A stretch of 64,000 bases of DNA from Lachnocurva sp045579705 (GCA_045579705.1 JAZNMP010000004.1:62001-126000); one strand, 5' to 3'. Shown: positions 35,956-45,411, counted from the first letter of the stretch. The notes: generated by a model not told the origin, from the sequence alone. Numbers and translations are program-made.

Positions 35956-37187
35956 GCTTCCTCCTTTAATTCTATTACATGTGAAAAAGTTCTACCCGAG
36001 CTAGGAGCGATTTCACCAAATCCCATATCTCTGATTTCTACTTCAACCTTTGTGTCAGAAATAGCCTTTGCAGAGATTCTAAGTCTGGTTGTTCCTTCTT
36101 CTCTTTCAGGCAAGCCTTCTAAGAGAAGCTTCTCGATAACAGCCTTTCGGCTTTCAGGTCTCTGTACCCAGAATTCTATTTCATTTGATCCAAACAAAAT
36201 GACTTCACATTCACCCTGGCTCTGGAACCAACTCTCACCCGCATCTAAGATGGTATGGATAACCATTCGATTCTCCAAATTAACCTTGAGAGAAAGATTG
36301 AGTTTCAACTCATTTGATCCTATATAAACATAGTTAAAATCACAATCTTCATTCTTCACTCTGCCTGCGAAGCACGCACCTTTAGAGTAGAGGTTCTTTC
36401 CGATAAACACCCTACGTTTATCCAGTAGATACTCCATAGAGGCTTTCATCCAACCGCCATCAAATCCGTCTCCTACGAGATATACACTTGAAACTAAAGC
36501 GTCTTTTAACAAAACTCTAAGGAGACTTAAGAAAGATTCATCTTTTTTCCCTGAGCCGAGTTTATCTGAACCCGAGTTCAACTTCGCTAAGATTGGAGTA
36601 GTATGTCTGTCTAGACTCAAAAAAGTGTATTTCAAATCCTGACTATCACAGTCTAAAAGCAATACATCATGCATGAAAGTTCCAGGTTCCTGGTTCAGAG
36701 CATAATAGAAAAAAGCCTCCATATGGTCGATTACCAAAAGCTTCTCTTCAGAAATCGAAAGCTTCTTACAAATGATGGAACACATCTCTGCAATGTCAAG
36801 AGAAAGTGCCGGTACTGTAATAACCAGTTTTAATACAGCCTCTGAACTAATCGGCATACCTGAAACTTCGAGGAGATGCTTAATATAAATCGCAAGCAAA
36901 TCTCTAGCAGTATAAATCTTTCCATCAAGTTCGATATCCTGATTTCTTAGTGCATTGTCAAAGAGATCATTTGCCTCTACAGCATCTCCGGCATTAATCA
37001 TGCTCTTTGCTTCTTTGCCATAAAACCACTGATCTAAGCCTTTACGCTTTGCGAGGCAAGTTGGTATCTGGTACTCTTCGCTTCCCATAACCATACTTAC
37101 GCTTCCAGGTTCATTCATGGAAGAGCTGTAATAACTTACTATTGTATTTTTTATTCCTAAATCAATTCCGAAATAAATTCCTTCCAA
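35952..37187 (-). CDS. Hsp70/actin-like ATPase-fold protein (DUF5716-like)
   Basis: The 411-residue product starts YFGIDLGIKNTIVSYY, the phosphate-1 loop of the Hsp70/actin fold, and has a candidate adenosine loop near VYLVGDGFDGGWM. The phosphate-2 segment reads LLLDCDSQDLKYTFL and lacks the usual glycine-rich DLGGGT, so ATP hydrolysis may be weak or lost. The ATPase-like part covers about 1-270; a beta-rich C domain (LKLNLSLKVNLENRMVI onward) follows in place of a DnaK substrate domain, with no J-protein or GrpE nearby. I recall similar Lachnospiraceae proteins under DUF5716 but could not verify this. It sits 14 bases after the 1223-residue gene. Confidence 0.78.
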   Translation of the reverse strand: MEGIYFGIDLGIKNTIVSYYSSSMNEPGSVSMVMGSEEYQIPTCLAKRKGLDQWFYGKEAKSMINAGDAVEANDLFDNALRNQDIELDGKIYTARDLLAIYIKHLLEVSGMPISSEAVLKLVITVPALSLDIAEMCSIICKKLSISEEKLLVIDHMEAFFYYALNQEPGTFMHDVLLLDCDSQDLKYTFLSLDRHTTPILAKLNSGSDKLGSGKKDESFLSLLRVLLKDALVSSVYLVGDGFDGGWMKASMEYLLDKRRVFIGKNLYSKGACFAGRVKNEDCDFNYVYIGSNELKLNLSLKVNLENRMVIHTILDAGESWFQSQGECEVILFGSNEIEFWVQRPESRKAVIEKLLLEGLPEREEGTTRLRISAKAISDTKVEVEIRDMGFGEIAPSSGRTFSHVIELKEEA

Positions 37188-37201
37188 TTCTTACTCTCCA
37201 T

Positions 37202-40200
37202 TTATAATCCTGAGAACAAATTCTTCGTCACGATATCCAGGGTTCCATATGAAGACACTGCATCTTTAAGTTCTTCATTGTTTCCCAGGATAATTGAATA
37301 CTTCATGTGGTTCAATCTTTCAAATCTGCCTTCTTCATCCTTCTCGAAATAATCCGGTCCAGAAAGGACACCGCTCTTTATCACCTTTCCATCCTTCTTT
37401 CCTTCGAGGATAGAATAATTGATTACATCGCCTGTAAACAGGGCGGAAGAGCGATTATATAATCCAGAATAAACTTCTGGCATAGGCAATACGTAGTCTT
37501 CTTCGTTATTTTTTTTCAACTTGATAAACAGTCTAGAAGACGGTTTGTAACTTAAACTGATAAAGGACCTGTCATTTAGATGATACTTTATCACTAAGCC
37601 CTTTGGTGCATTCTTAAAAAATGAGAACCTGATATTTCTAGAGATATAGTATCTCAAGTATTTATCGAGAACCGTAATCTCTTCGCGACTAAGTTCAGGC
37701 GCATCACAGAGATATTTCATCAAAGCGATTCTCATACTGTCATTTACATTATCATCTAAAACAACAGAACGATAAAGCTCATTCATAAAGCTTTCAGGGA
37801 CAGGGGCATCTTTTAAGATGTACTCTCTGGCCCAAAATGTCAGGAATGCTTCCTTTACCATTCGATTCTTATATTCGCTTAAGAATACTTTAAACAGGCT
37901 TTCTGGGAATTCCTGATTATATCCTGTATAAAGCATCTGAAGTACAACCCTTTCAGAGAAACCAGGAACCTTTACATCACTTTCAAAACCGAGCTTAAAG
38001 ATTCGCTGCATGCATTCAGTAGAACCTGCATAGTATTTCTGTAGGTAAGAAATACTATTCTGTGAAGCATAGCCCTTCATAAGGAGTTCTGATGCTAATA
38101 CGATAAGAGTATCTACAGATGCAAATTCATAGTAAACGATCATATAGTTTACGAGTGCCAGAAGCAGATCATGATTACAGCCAGATGCATCTACCATCTT
38201 TATATAATCGTAAACTTCTTCATATTTCTCTGTACGAATAGCATAAGAAACGATTTCGCTAACAATCTCTTTAGGCAGTGAAAGTTTATTTCTACGAGTC
38301 CAGATATAAGAAAGAATTACATCTTCCTTCATCGCGCTCTTCAGTAATTCGTACATTTCAGGATACTTCCTAAGCAGAAATTCAGAGTCAAATTCGCTGT
38401 TATTAAATATAGACTCAATAAACGGAACATCTTTTTCTGTAAAGGTATAATCACTGTCTTCACGTGTTAGATTATAAAGCATAGCGGGTACAGAATATGA
38501 ATACTTCTCCGGAAGTCTTCCATTCTCTGTATCCAGGCGAATAATCGGATCGATTACATATAGCTCTCGATCACTGTGTACAGTACCGTCCATATCAACC
38601 AGGAAGATTCGATAGTTTTTATCCGTAATCGGAACATACGCTATATGATTTACGAGCGGTGCCACAACCGCTTTTCGGTAGCAATCCTGATACAGAATAA
38701 TCTGTGTAGCTTCTTCACGCATAACTGCGATACGTTGGATGAACAAAAACGGAACAACCAGCTCGGAAAAAGCAGCGAAATTATGATTATGGTCCATCAT
38801 CTCCTGATAGATAATAGAAAGATTATCATCTATACGCTCCTGCTGCATTTCTGCTAATGCAAAGCTCTCAATATCTGGAAGATACTCTCTAAATATACGC
38901 GGATGCTTATTCTGGGCAGAAATAACTGAAACATATAGATATGCCTTTCTCTCACGTGTCAGCGAGCTAGGATATCTGAAATACAGAAGTACAGACTCAG
39001 GCAACTCTTCAACACTATCCAGCGGAAGTGAGTTAATATAAGCCTCATAGAGGCCGGAAACATTTATGCCTTCCTCTATTCCCTTTCTGTACCACTTTGA
39101 GTATTTCTTTGTAAAGCACTCATTTTTAATAAGATATGAAACGATAGCCTCTAATAAATCCATAGACTTGTCATATTCATATGCGTGACTAATTATCTTA
39201 AAAATAAGTGGATTAAACTCAGTTTCACTTCTAAGCAGCTCAGGTATCAATGTTACGATGTCTGAATTTAGAGATTTGTTCTTCTGTGCAAAATTAAGTA
39301 CAGATATAATAAAACCATCAAATGACTGCAATAAGTAAGGGTGAAGCTTAAACACATCCAAAGCTTCCTCTAACAGTAGCGGAGAAACATAACCAGAATT
39401 TACCCACTGTTTAATATCCTTTAACTTTCTGGCTGGGTCATCTACATACTCTTTTCTGAGATAAAGCAGGAAGACAAAGATTCTCAAATCCTCAGAGTTC
39501 TTTCTAAAGATCTTCTCAATCTCATCAGTCAGTTTTTCCTGATAATGTTCATCCGGGTCTATCAAAATACATAAATACAGCAGATAAGCCCATTCAAAAC
39601 CAAAATGATCTTTGATATCAACCTTTAAATCTCTAATCAGCCAAAGAGCCTTCTGCCTCTCGCTATTTAGAATTCTCGCATGAGCAAGTAATAGTCTATC
39701 AAATACAGGAAGTCTATAAGAAATATATTCCTCCTCATCAGTATTTGTCTTTCGATCAAAGTCTAAATTCCACTTGTCTTCTTTTCTCTCGTGAATCTTT
39801 CCATTCTCATCGAAATAGATTGCTGTGTCATTTATGTTAGATTCTGATTCATCGATCTTAAATGAGATTATTAAATTATCATATAATTTCTTACAAAAAG
39901 AACTGATGCCGAGATTTCCAGTTCTATAAGAGATTAAATTTCTAAATATCTCGCATCTAATCTTTTTCTTTCTAAGACTGAGCTTTCTAATAGGCAAATC
40001 TTCGTCCAGGAGATTTGCTTCTATAAATACCGATTTGTATGTACAGCCATCATACAATTTGATTTCACCACGATTTTTTCCCTGGTGCATCTTATCTGTA
40101 CGAATATAGAAGTGATAATCATATTCACGGCCGAGAAACTCACTATCAGTAATTCTACGAAGAGGTAAATCTATAAACGGTGCATCTGTAGATATAAAAA

Positions 40201-40873
40201 TATCCAGTTTACCCCAGCTAGATCTGGTAATATTAATGCTGCCTCTCTGATCATCGAGAATATCTATAAATTCGATTTTTTCCTGATCCAGAGAATAAGT
40301 AAGCTTCGTATTCAGTTTAACTTCTTCAAGAAAGTGCTGTAGATTTATTCCTGAAGGTACAGCCTTAGAATATCCTTTATATAATACTCGGATATCATTA
40401 GATTCTTTATTTATAAAACGTTCAAAAGCTCTAGTTCTAAACAAAGCTAAGCCCTCATGAAAATTGATTTCACAAAGCTTACCAAAGTCTTCTAAAGACT
40501 TTATCTCTCCTATAGATGAAACGAGTGGAGATAGATTGAACGTAAATTTAAATGGGACAGACACCTCTCCCATGTTATAGACAATATCAAAACAGCCCTC
40601 AATAGAGTCTGTATGTGTAAATGCTTTTGTATTTGTGTGAAATGAAATAACTACATTCTTTCCTTCAAATGTAGGATTGTCACAGATTACATAAGGGCTC
40701 GAAGAATATACGAAGCCCTTTAAATCTGTGTTATTAGTAGATGTGATGGTAAAGGAGCCAGTTATAGACTGCTCCTCATTACCATCCATTTCTACGACAG
40801 AAGGGGAAATATTAAGTTCTGGTTTGATATCATCAAACCTATCTTCTGAAATTTTCCAGATTCTCCTTTTCAA
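37202..40873 (-). CDS. Giant 1223-residue protein of unknown function (DUF5717-like)
   Basis: No enzyme motif is recognised. The N-terminal 300 residues are beta-rich and look like two immunoglobulin-like domains (FTITSTNNTDLKGFVYSSS; SWGKLDIFISTDAPFIDL); the middle 320-1090 is predominantly helical with repeat-like character (e.g. LLLAHARILNSERQKALWL); the last 110 residues return to beta strands (LSYKPSSRLFIKLKKN). No signal peptide or membrane helix is seen, so it is probably cytosolic. It heads the four-gene cassette. I recall this type as DUF5717 in Lachnospiraceae; function is not known to me. Confidence 0.78.
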   Translation of the reverse strand: MKRRIWKISEDRFDDIKPELNISPSVVEMDGNEEQSITGSFTITSTNNTDLKGFVYSSSPYVICDNPTFEGKNVVISFHTNTKAFTHTDSIEGCFDIVYNMGEVSVPFKFTFNLSPLVSSIGEIKSLEDFGKLCEINFHEGLALFRTRAFERFINKESNDIRVLYKGYSKAVPSGINLQHFLEEVKLNTKLTYSLDQEKIEFIDILDDQRGSINITRSSWGKLDIFISTDAPFIDLPLRRITDSEFLGREYDYHFYIRTDKMHQGKNRGEIKLYDGCTYKSVFIEANLLDEDLPIRKLSLRKKKIRCEIFRNLISYRTGNLGISSFCKKLYDNLIISFKIDESESNINDTAIYFDENGKIHERKEDKWNLDFDRKTNTDEEEYISYRLPVFDRLLLAHARILNSERQKALWLIRDLKVDIKDHFGFEWAYLLYLCILIDPDEHYQEKLTDEIEKIFRKNSEDLRIFVFLLYLRKEYVDDPARKLKDIKQWVNSGYVSPLLLEEALDVFKLHPYLLQSFDGFIISVLNFAQKNKSLNSDIVTLIPELLRSETEFNPLIFKIISHAYEYDKSMDLLEAIVSYLIKNECFTKKYSKWYRKGIEEGINVSGLYEAYINSLPLDSVEELPESVLLYFRYPSSLTRERKAYLYVSVISAQNKHPRIFREYLPDIESFALAEMQQERIDDNLSIIYQEMMDHNHNFAAFSELVVPFLFIQRIAVMREEATQIILYQDCYRKAVVAPLVNHIAYVPITDKNYRIFLVDMDGTVHSDRELYVIDPIIRLDTENGRLPEKYSYSVPAMLYNLTREDSDYTFTEKDVPFIESIFNNSEFDSEFLLRKYPEMYELLKSAMKEDVILSYIWTRRNKLSLPKEIVSEIVSYAIRTEKYEEVYDYIKMVDASGCNHDLLLALVNYMIVYYEFASVDTLIVLASELLMKGYASQNSISYLQKYYAGSTECMQRIFKLGFESDVKVPGFSERVVLQMLYTGYNQEFPESLFKVFLSEYKNRMVKEAFLTFWAREYILKDAPVPESFMNELYRSVVLDDNVNDSMRIALMKYLCDAPELSREEITVLDKYLRYYISRNIRFSFFKNAPKGLVIKYHLNDRSFISLSYKPSSRLFIKLKKNNEEDYVLPMPEVYSGLYNRSSALFTGDVINYSILEGKKDGKVIKSGVLSGPDYFEKDEEGRFERLNHMKYSIILGNNEELKDAVSSYGTLDIVTKNLFSGL

Positions 40874-40921
40874 AACTCATTCTCTCCCATTCTGTCTTGT
40901 CAAATTTCTAAAATGTCATAA

Positions 40922-42304
40922 TCATTTAGCAGCGAAATAATCCATGATTCCCTTTGCTGCTGCTTTACCAGCGCCCATAGCCAGAATAACTGTAGCTGCG
41001 CCAGTAACTGCATCTCCACCAGCGAAGACGCCAGTCTTTGATGTCTCACCGTTTTCCTCTTTAGCGATGATACATCCTCTACGGTTGATTTCCAAACCTT
41101 CTGTTGTAGAAGAAATAAGTGGGTTTGGTGAAGTACCGAGCGACATGATAACTGTATCACAGTCGATTTCATATTCACTACCAGGTATTTCAACAGGTCT
41201 ACGTCTGCCTGACTCATCAGGCTCGCCCAATTCCATCTTGATAAGCTTAACGCCTCTAACCCAGCCGTCATCATCTCCGAGAACCTCTACAGGATTCTGT
41301 AATAAATCAAAGATGATTCCTTCTTCTTCAGCATGATGAACTTCTTCCTTACGAGCTGGAAGTTCTTCCATACTACGTCTATATACAACATGAACTTCTG
41401 CACCAAGTCTAAGTGCTGTTCTGGCTGCATCCATAGCAACGTTTCCGCCACCTACTACGACAACCTTTTTTCCTCTAAAGATAGGTGTATCCTGATCTTT
41501 AAATGCTTTCATAAGGTTATTTCTAGTCAGGAATTCATTTGCTGAGAATACACCGTTAAGCTGTTCGCCTGGAATATTCATAAATCTAGGAAGACCTGCA
41601 CCTGAACCGATAAATACTGCTTCAAATCCCTTTTCATTTAAGAGCTGATCTACCGTGAGTGTCTTTCCAATGATAACGTCTGTATCGATAGTAACACCGA
41701 GTGCACGAACGTTTTCTACTTCGTGTGCTACTACTTCATCCTTTGGAAGACGGAATTCTGGAATACCATAAACGAGTACACCGCCGGCCTCGTGAAGAGC
41801 TTCAAAGATAGTTACATCGTAACCTTCCTTTGCAAGGTCACCAGCACATGTAAGTCCAGAAGGACCTGCACCGATAACTGCAACCTTGTGACCATTCTTT
41901 GTCTCAGCCTGCTTTGGAGAAATTCCATTTTTTCTAGCCCAATCGGCTACAAATCTTTCCAATTTACCAATAGCTACAGGCTCGCCCTTGATACCACGTA
42001 CGCATACACCTTCGCACTGTGTTTCCTGTGGACAAACACGTCCGCAAACTGCAGGAAGTGCGCTAGACTCAGAGATAATCTCATACGCACGTTCAAAGTT
42101 TCTATTTTTTACCTCTTCGATAAAAGCTGGAATATTAATAGAAACTGGGCAACCACCTACACAACGAGGATTCTTACAGTTCAAGCATCTAGAAGCTTCT
42201 TCTACTGCCTCATCCTCTGTATATCCTAAACAAACTTCATCAAAGTTCTTTGCACGAACTTCTGGTTTCTGCTCTGCAATCGGTACTCTCTTTAATACGT
42301 CCAT
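40922..42304 (-). CDS. nfnB: NfnB-type NADPH oxidoreductase subunit (GltA/GltD-like)
   Basis: The 460-residue flavoprotein has two N-terminal iron-sulfur cysteine groups (CLNCKNPRCVGGCP; CGRVCPQETQCEGVC) and two dinucleotide folds (VIGAGPSGLTCAGDLAKEG; VVVGGGNVAMDAARTALRLG). Alone this would be called glutamate synthase small subunit, but no large subunit is present and the partner NfnA overlaps it by one base. Together they form the electron-bifurcating NADH-dependent reduced ferredoxin:NADP+ oxidoreductase, which balances NADH, NADPH and ferredoxin in fermenting Clostridia. Confidence 0.88.
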   Translation of the reverse strand: MDVLKRVPIAEQKPEVRAKNFDEVCLGYTEDEAVEEASRCLNCKNPRCVGGCPVSINIPAFIEEVKNRNFERAYEIISESSALPAVCGRVCPQETQCEGVCVRGIKGEPVAIGKLERFVADWARKNGISPKQAETKNGHKVAVIGAGPSGLTCAGDLAKEGYDVTIFEALHEAGGVLVYGIPEFRLPKDEVVAHEVENVRALGVTIDTDVIIGKTLTVDQLLNEKGFEAVFIGSGAGLPRFMNIPGEQLNGVFSANEFLTRNNLMKAFKDQDTPIFRGKKVVVVGGGNVAMDAARTALRLGAEVHVVYRRSMEELPARKEEVHHAEEEGIIFDLLQNPVEVLGDDDGWVRGVKLIKMELGEPDESGRRRPVEIPGSEYEIDCDTVIMSLGTSPNPLISSTTEGLEINRRGCIIAKEENGETSKTGVFAGGDAVTGAATVILAMGAGKAAAKGIMDYFAAK

Positions 42305-43194
42305 TATTTGTCACCTCCACAGTTACCACAACCGCCATGATGAGTATCACCTTCCTGAAGTTCGAGCATTTTTCTGCCTTCTTCAGTCTTGTACTGTGCC
42401 TGTCTCTTCATAGCCAAGTCAAAGTCTACCTTGTGTCCGTCAAATTCTGGACCGTCTACACATGCGAACTTAACCTCGTCTCCGACGATAAGTCGGCAAG
42501 CTCCGCACATACCAGTACCATCAACCATAATAGGGTTCATAGATACTACTGTAGGAATATCAAGTTTTTCTGTGAGTTTGCAAACAAACTTCATCATAAT
42601 CATAGGTCCGATAGCTACACAGTGATCAAATTTCTTTCCCTCATCGTAGAGAGCCTGTAACTGATCTGTACCCATACCGTGGAATCCGTATGAACCATCA
42701 TCTGTAGTTACATGTAACTCTGTAGCTACTTCTTTCATCTTATCTACAAAGAAGAGCAAATCCTTGTTTCTAGATCCCATGATTACTGTAGTATCGACAC
42801 CATGTTCTTTAAGCCATTTAACCTGTGGATATACAGGAGCTGTTCCAACACCGCCTGCGATAAATACGATGTTTTTCTTCTTAATTTCATCCAAATCAGC
42901 TTCAATACACAAATCAGATGGATTACCGAGTGGTCCAGCCACATCTCTAAAGGAATCTCCCTCATTCAAATCCAACATTCTAAGTGTTGAAGCACCAACT
43001 ACCTGGAATACGATTGTGATAGTACCCGCAACCTTGTCGTAGTCACAAATCGTAAGCGGAATACGCTCAGCTACATCATCTACTTTTGTGATGATAAACT
43101 GTCCAGGAAGACATGATTCAGCGATAAGCGGAGCTTCGATGTCCATAAGATAGATTTTGTCCGCAAGCTGTTCTTTCTTCACAATCTTGAACAT
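42304..43194 (-). CDS. nfnA: NfnA-type ferredoxin-NADP reductase subunit
   Basis: The 296-residue product is a dihydroorotate-dehydrogenase electron-transfer-like FAD/NAD protein: RIPLTICDYD in the FAD domain, FIAGGVGTAPVYPQVKWL in the NAD domain, and a cysteine-rich [2Fe-2S] site (MCGACRLIVGDEVKFACVDG). A C-terminal HHGGCGNCGG tail adds further possible ligands. It pairs with nfnB as the bifurcating transhydrogenase; the stop-start overlap indicates equal translation of both subunits. Confidence 0.88.
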   Translation of the reverse strand: MFKIVKKEQLADKIYLMDIEAPLIAESCLPGQFIITKVDDVAERIPLTICDYDKVAGTITIVFQVVGASTLRMLDLNEGDSFRDVAGPLGNPSDLCIEADLDEIKKKNIVFIAGGVGTAPVYPQVKWLKEHGVDTTVIMGSRNKDLLFFVDKMKEVATELHVTTDDGSYGFHGMGTDQLQALYDEGKKFDHCVAIGPMIMMKFVCKLTEKLDIPTVVSMNPIMVDGTGMCGACRLIVGDEVKFACVDGPEFDGHKVDFDLAMKRQAQYKTEEGRKMLELQEGDTHHGGCGNCGGDK

Positions 43195-43224
43195 TTTAAT
43201 ATCCCCCTCCTTACATAAAAAAGA

Positions 43225-44187
43225 TTAGTTGAAATAAACCAATTCATCCTCTGGTTTATCAGTCTGCTCAAGAGAAACAGGATAAAGTACAGGTCCCTTT
43301 CCCTTGTATTCACGGGCAAATTCATTCTTAATCTTAGCTTTAATTTTAACCCATGATTTATGTTCAATGCTAGCTGCATCGGCATACTTACATTTCATGC
43401 CCAGGAACTGAATATCCTCGACACAACATGTCATAGCAAATCTACCAGGTACGATTACACCCGGCTTAAGCTTTCCATCACCATCCTTTGGATTGTAAAC
43501 CAAAGCTGTGAAAGAAACTGTTTTTCCGTTATATTTCTTTGGATTGTCCATACAATCCATAAACCAAAGAGCATAATCAGCATCAGTAATTTCGATTTCA
43601 TCCTGAGAAATATCAAATGGTAATTCTTCCTCAGACTGATCGATAGAGCCATCCTCTCTCATATATACCAACTGCGCAGGTCTATTTATAGCCTTAACAG
43701 AAGCTCTAAATTTAGCCTTATTAGTATTTGCATTACAGCGGTTGAAAAAGATTACCTCTGCTCTCTTAATCTGCTCGGTCATCATCGCTCTCATATTCAA
43801 CATATACATTTCAAATGTATTTGAATCTACAGTAGCAAGTGACTGAACTATAGTCCAGTTCTCAGGGAGAGAACCTTTTTCATAAAGGCGATCTGTTCCC
43901 CAAATACCATTATATTCGATAAATATAGCATCCGGAAGATACTCTTTATCAAGTTTTGAAAGATTTTCAACATTGAAGAATTCATCCTCTACTTCAAAGT
44001 AAACAACCTTTCCGTGGATTTTGTCCAAGTCCTCTTTTGTGTACTCTACATCTCCATCTTCACAGGAAAGGATGAGAACACTATCCATATCTTCGGCAAA
44101 CCCATTATTAACTAATGTATCCAGAATCATAGTAGTCTTTCCACTATCCATGAATCCAGTCAAAATATATACAGGTATTTCCTGCAT
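43225..44187 (-). CDS. CobW-family P-loop GTPase without the CxCC metal motif
   Basis: The 320-residue product starts with Walker A TGFMDSGKTTMI (residues 10-21) and has CobW-like PDAIFIEYNGIWG and a possible base-recognition segment EVIFFNRCNANTNKAKF. Where classical CobW/ZNG proteins carry CxCC, this one has LSCEDGD with a single cysteine, so metal handling may differ. The C-terminal part (about 225-320) is beta-rich. It is immediately downstream of the His-rich CobW gene and upstream of nfnA; a joint role with the former is likely but unproven. Confidence 0.82.
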   Translation of the reverse strand: MQEIPVYILTGFMDSGKTTMILDTLVNNGFAEDMDSVLILSCEDGDVEYTKEDLDKIHGKVVYFEVEDEFFNVENLSKLDKEYLPDAIFIEYNGIWGTDRLYEKGSLPENWTIVQSLATVDSNTFEMYMLNMRAMMTEQIKRAEVIFFNRCNANTNKAKFRASVKAINRPAQLVYMREDGSIDQSEEELPFDISQDEIEITDADYALWFMDCMDNPKKYNGKTVSFTALVYNPKDGDGKLKPGVIVPGRFAMTCCVEDIQFLGMKCKYADAASIEHKSWVKIKAKIKNEFAREYKGKGPVLYPVSLEQTDKPEDELVYFN

Positions 44188-44204
44188 GGTATTACTCCTT
44201 AATA

Positions 44205-45326
44205 TTAAAATCCGAACAACTCAGAAATCTTTTCTTCGTTAAGTCCAGAACCAATTACTACGATACGACCAGTTACATCTGGCTGACCACTTCTAAGTTC
44301 GAAATCACCATCTACATAGTCAAAGTAGATCCATGTTCCGTCATCAGCAGGAATCATTCCCTTTGAGCGAAGCACGATACCGTACTCTTCATTCTCTACA
44401 AGTTCTTTAAGAGCATTCTCAATCACTTCACGCTTGAATACCTTTGGTGTCTCTCTACCGAAACTCTCAAAGACATCATCTGCATGATGATGGTGATGAT
44501 CATGACATCCACAAGTGCAGTGTTCATCGTGCTCATGATCATGATCGTGGTCATGGTGATGGTGCTCATGCTCTTCGTGATCGTGGTCATGGTGATGATG
44601 CTCATGCTCTTCGTGATCGTGGTCATGGTGATGATGCTCATGTTCTTCGTGATCATGATGATGCTCATGTTCATGCTCGTGTTCATGCTCTTCATGAGCC
44701 TTCATAGCCTCTGTGATAACTTCGAGATTATCCTTGCCCTCGATAGCATTGAGAATCTTCTCGCCAGAAAGCTCTGAAAGTGATGTTGTAACGATAAGAG
44801 CCTTTGCATTTTTTTCACGAATGATATTTACAACTTCTTCGATTGTTGTATTATCAGCTTCGTCTGCACGGCTTAAGATAACTGTAGTTGCAAATTCAAT
44901 CTGGTTATTAAAAAATTCACCAAAGGCTTTCATCTGCTTCTTCGCCTTCTTTGCATTTACAACTGTAACGAGGGCGTTAAGCTTAACCTCGTTATCTTTC
45001 TCCATGTTAACAACAGAAGCCATAACATCAGAAAGCTTACCTACACCTGATGGCTCGATGATAATTCTGTTTGGTGAGAATTTATCATAAACTTCTTTCA
45101 AATTCTTCTCAAAATCACCTACCATAGTACAGCAGATGCATCCTGAATTCATTTCAGTAATCTGAATACCGGCGTCTTTAAGGAATCCACCGTCGATACC
45201 AACTTCACCAAATTCATTTTCGATGAGAACTACTTTTTCATTCTTGATAGCTTCTGATACGAGCTTTTTAATCAAAGTAGTCTTTCCGGCTCCAAGAAAT
45301 CCGGAAACAATATCAATCTTTGTCAA
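44205..45326 (-). CDS. CobW-family GTPase with histidine-rich insertion
   Basis: COG0523-type GTP-dependent metallochaperone. The 373-residue product has Walker A GFLGAGKTT (9-17), the metal motif GCICCTM (C63, C65, C66) and the SRADEAD segment in place of a G4 loop. Residues about 211-281 form a histidine tract made of a 12-residue repeat, ending in a CTCGC cluster (C270, C272, C274); this could buffer or sense Zn, Ni or Co. A C-terminal CobW-C domain follows (VENEEYGIVLRSKGMIP). No Zur box was identified. Confidence 0.93.
   Translation of the reverse strand: MTKIDIVSGFLGAGKTTLIKKLVSEAIKNEKVVLIENEFGEVGIDGGFLKDAGIQITEMNSGCICCTMVGDFEKNLKEVYDKFSPNRIIIEPSGVGKLSDVMASVVNMEKDNEVKLNALVTVVNAKKAKKQMKAFGEFFNNQIEFATTVILSRADEADNTTIEEVVNIIREKNAKALIVTTSLSELSGEKILNAIEGKDNLEVITEAMKAHEEHEHEHEHEHHHDHEEHEHHHHDHDHEEHEHHHHDHDHEEHEHHHHDHDHDHEHDEHCTCGCHDHHHHHADDVFESFGRETPKVFKREVIENALKELVENEEYGIVLRSKGMIPADDGTWIYFDYVDGDFELRSGQPDVTGRIVVIGSGLNEEKISELFGF
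44547..44654 (-). repeat. Three tandem 36-bp repeats coding a His tract
   Basis: Three direct copies of a 36-base unit (44547-44582, 44583-44618, 44619-44654), differing at only one or two bases, lie in frame in the CobW gene and encode the 12-residue unit HHHHDHDHEEHE. Near identity implies recent expansion or ongoing slippage. Confidence 0.92.
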
Positions 45327-45367
45327 AATAAACCCTTCTTTCTAGCTTTTCTATAAAACGGGCAAAA

Positions 45368-45389
45368 TCCCGCAATAAAAATTGCGAGA
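45368..45389 (-). terminator. Hairpin after argS, terminator or attenuator before the CobW gene
   Basis: On the minus strand a 9-bp stem with one wobble (45381-45389 with 45368-45376) around a TTTT loop is followed by TTTTGCCCGTTTT. It starts 22 bases after the argS stop and ends about 40 bases before the CobW start, leaving little room for a separate promoter, so it may attenuate rather than end transcription. Confidence 0.5.
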
Positions 45390-45411
45390 CTGTACCCTAT
45401 AAAATATTAAA

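Noticed and set aside
35952..37187. DnaK chaperone
   Set aside because: Too short, no substrate-binding domain, altered phosphate-2 loop, no dnaJ or grpE nearby.
38530..38620. DxDGT (LVDMDGTVHSD) in the 1223-residue protein as a HAD phosphatase motif
   Set aside because: No further HAD motifs follow and the surroundings look like a beta-rich domain; a chance match is likelier.
40922..42304. Glutamate synthase small subunit
   Set aside because: No large subunit is present, and the overlapping NfnA partner indicates the bifurcating transhydrogenase.
44547..44654. Direct 36-bp repeats resembling a CRISPR array
   Set aside because: The copies are head to tail without spacers and lie in frame in a CobW gene, coding for histidines.
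44423..44777. Open frames on both strands over the His tract
   Set aside because: They arise from the repeated low-complexity DNA and are shadows of the CobW gene.
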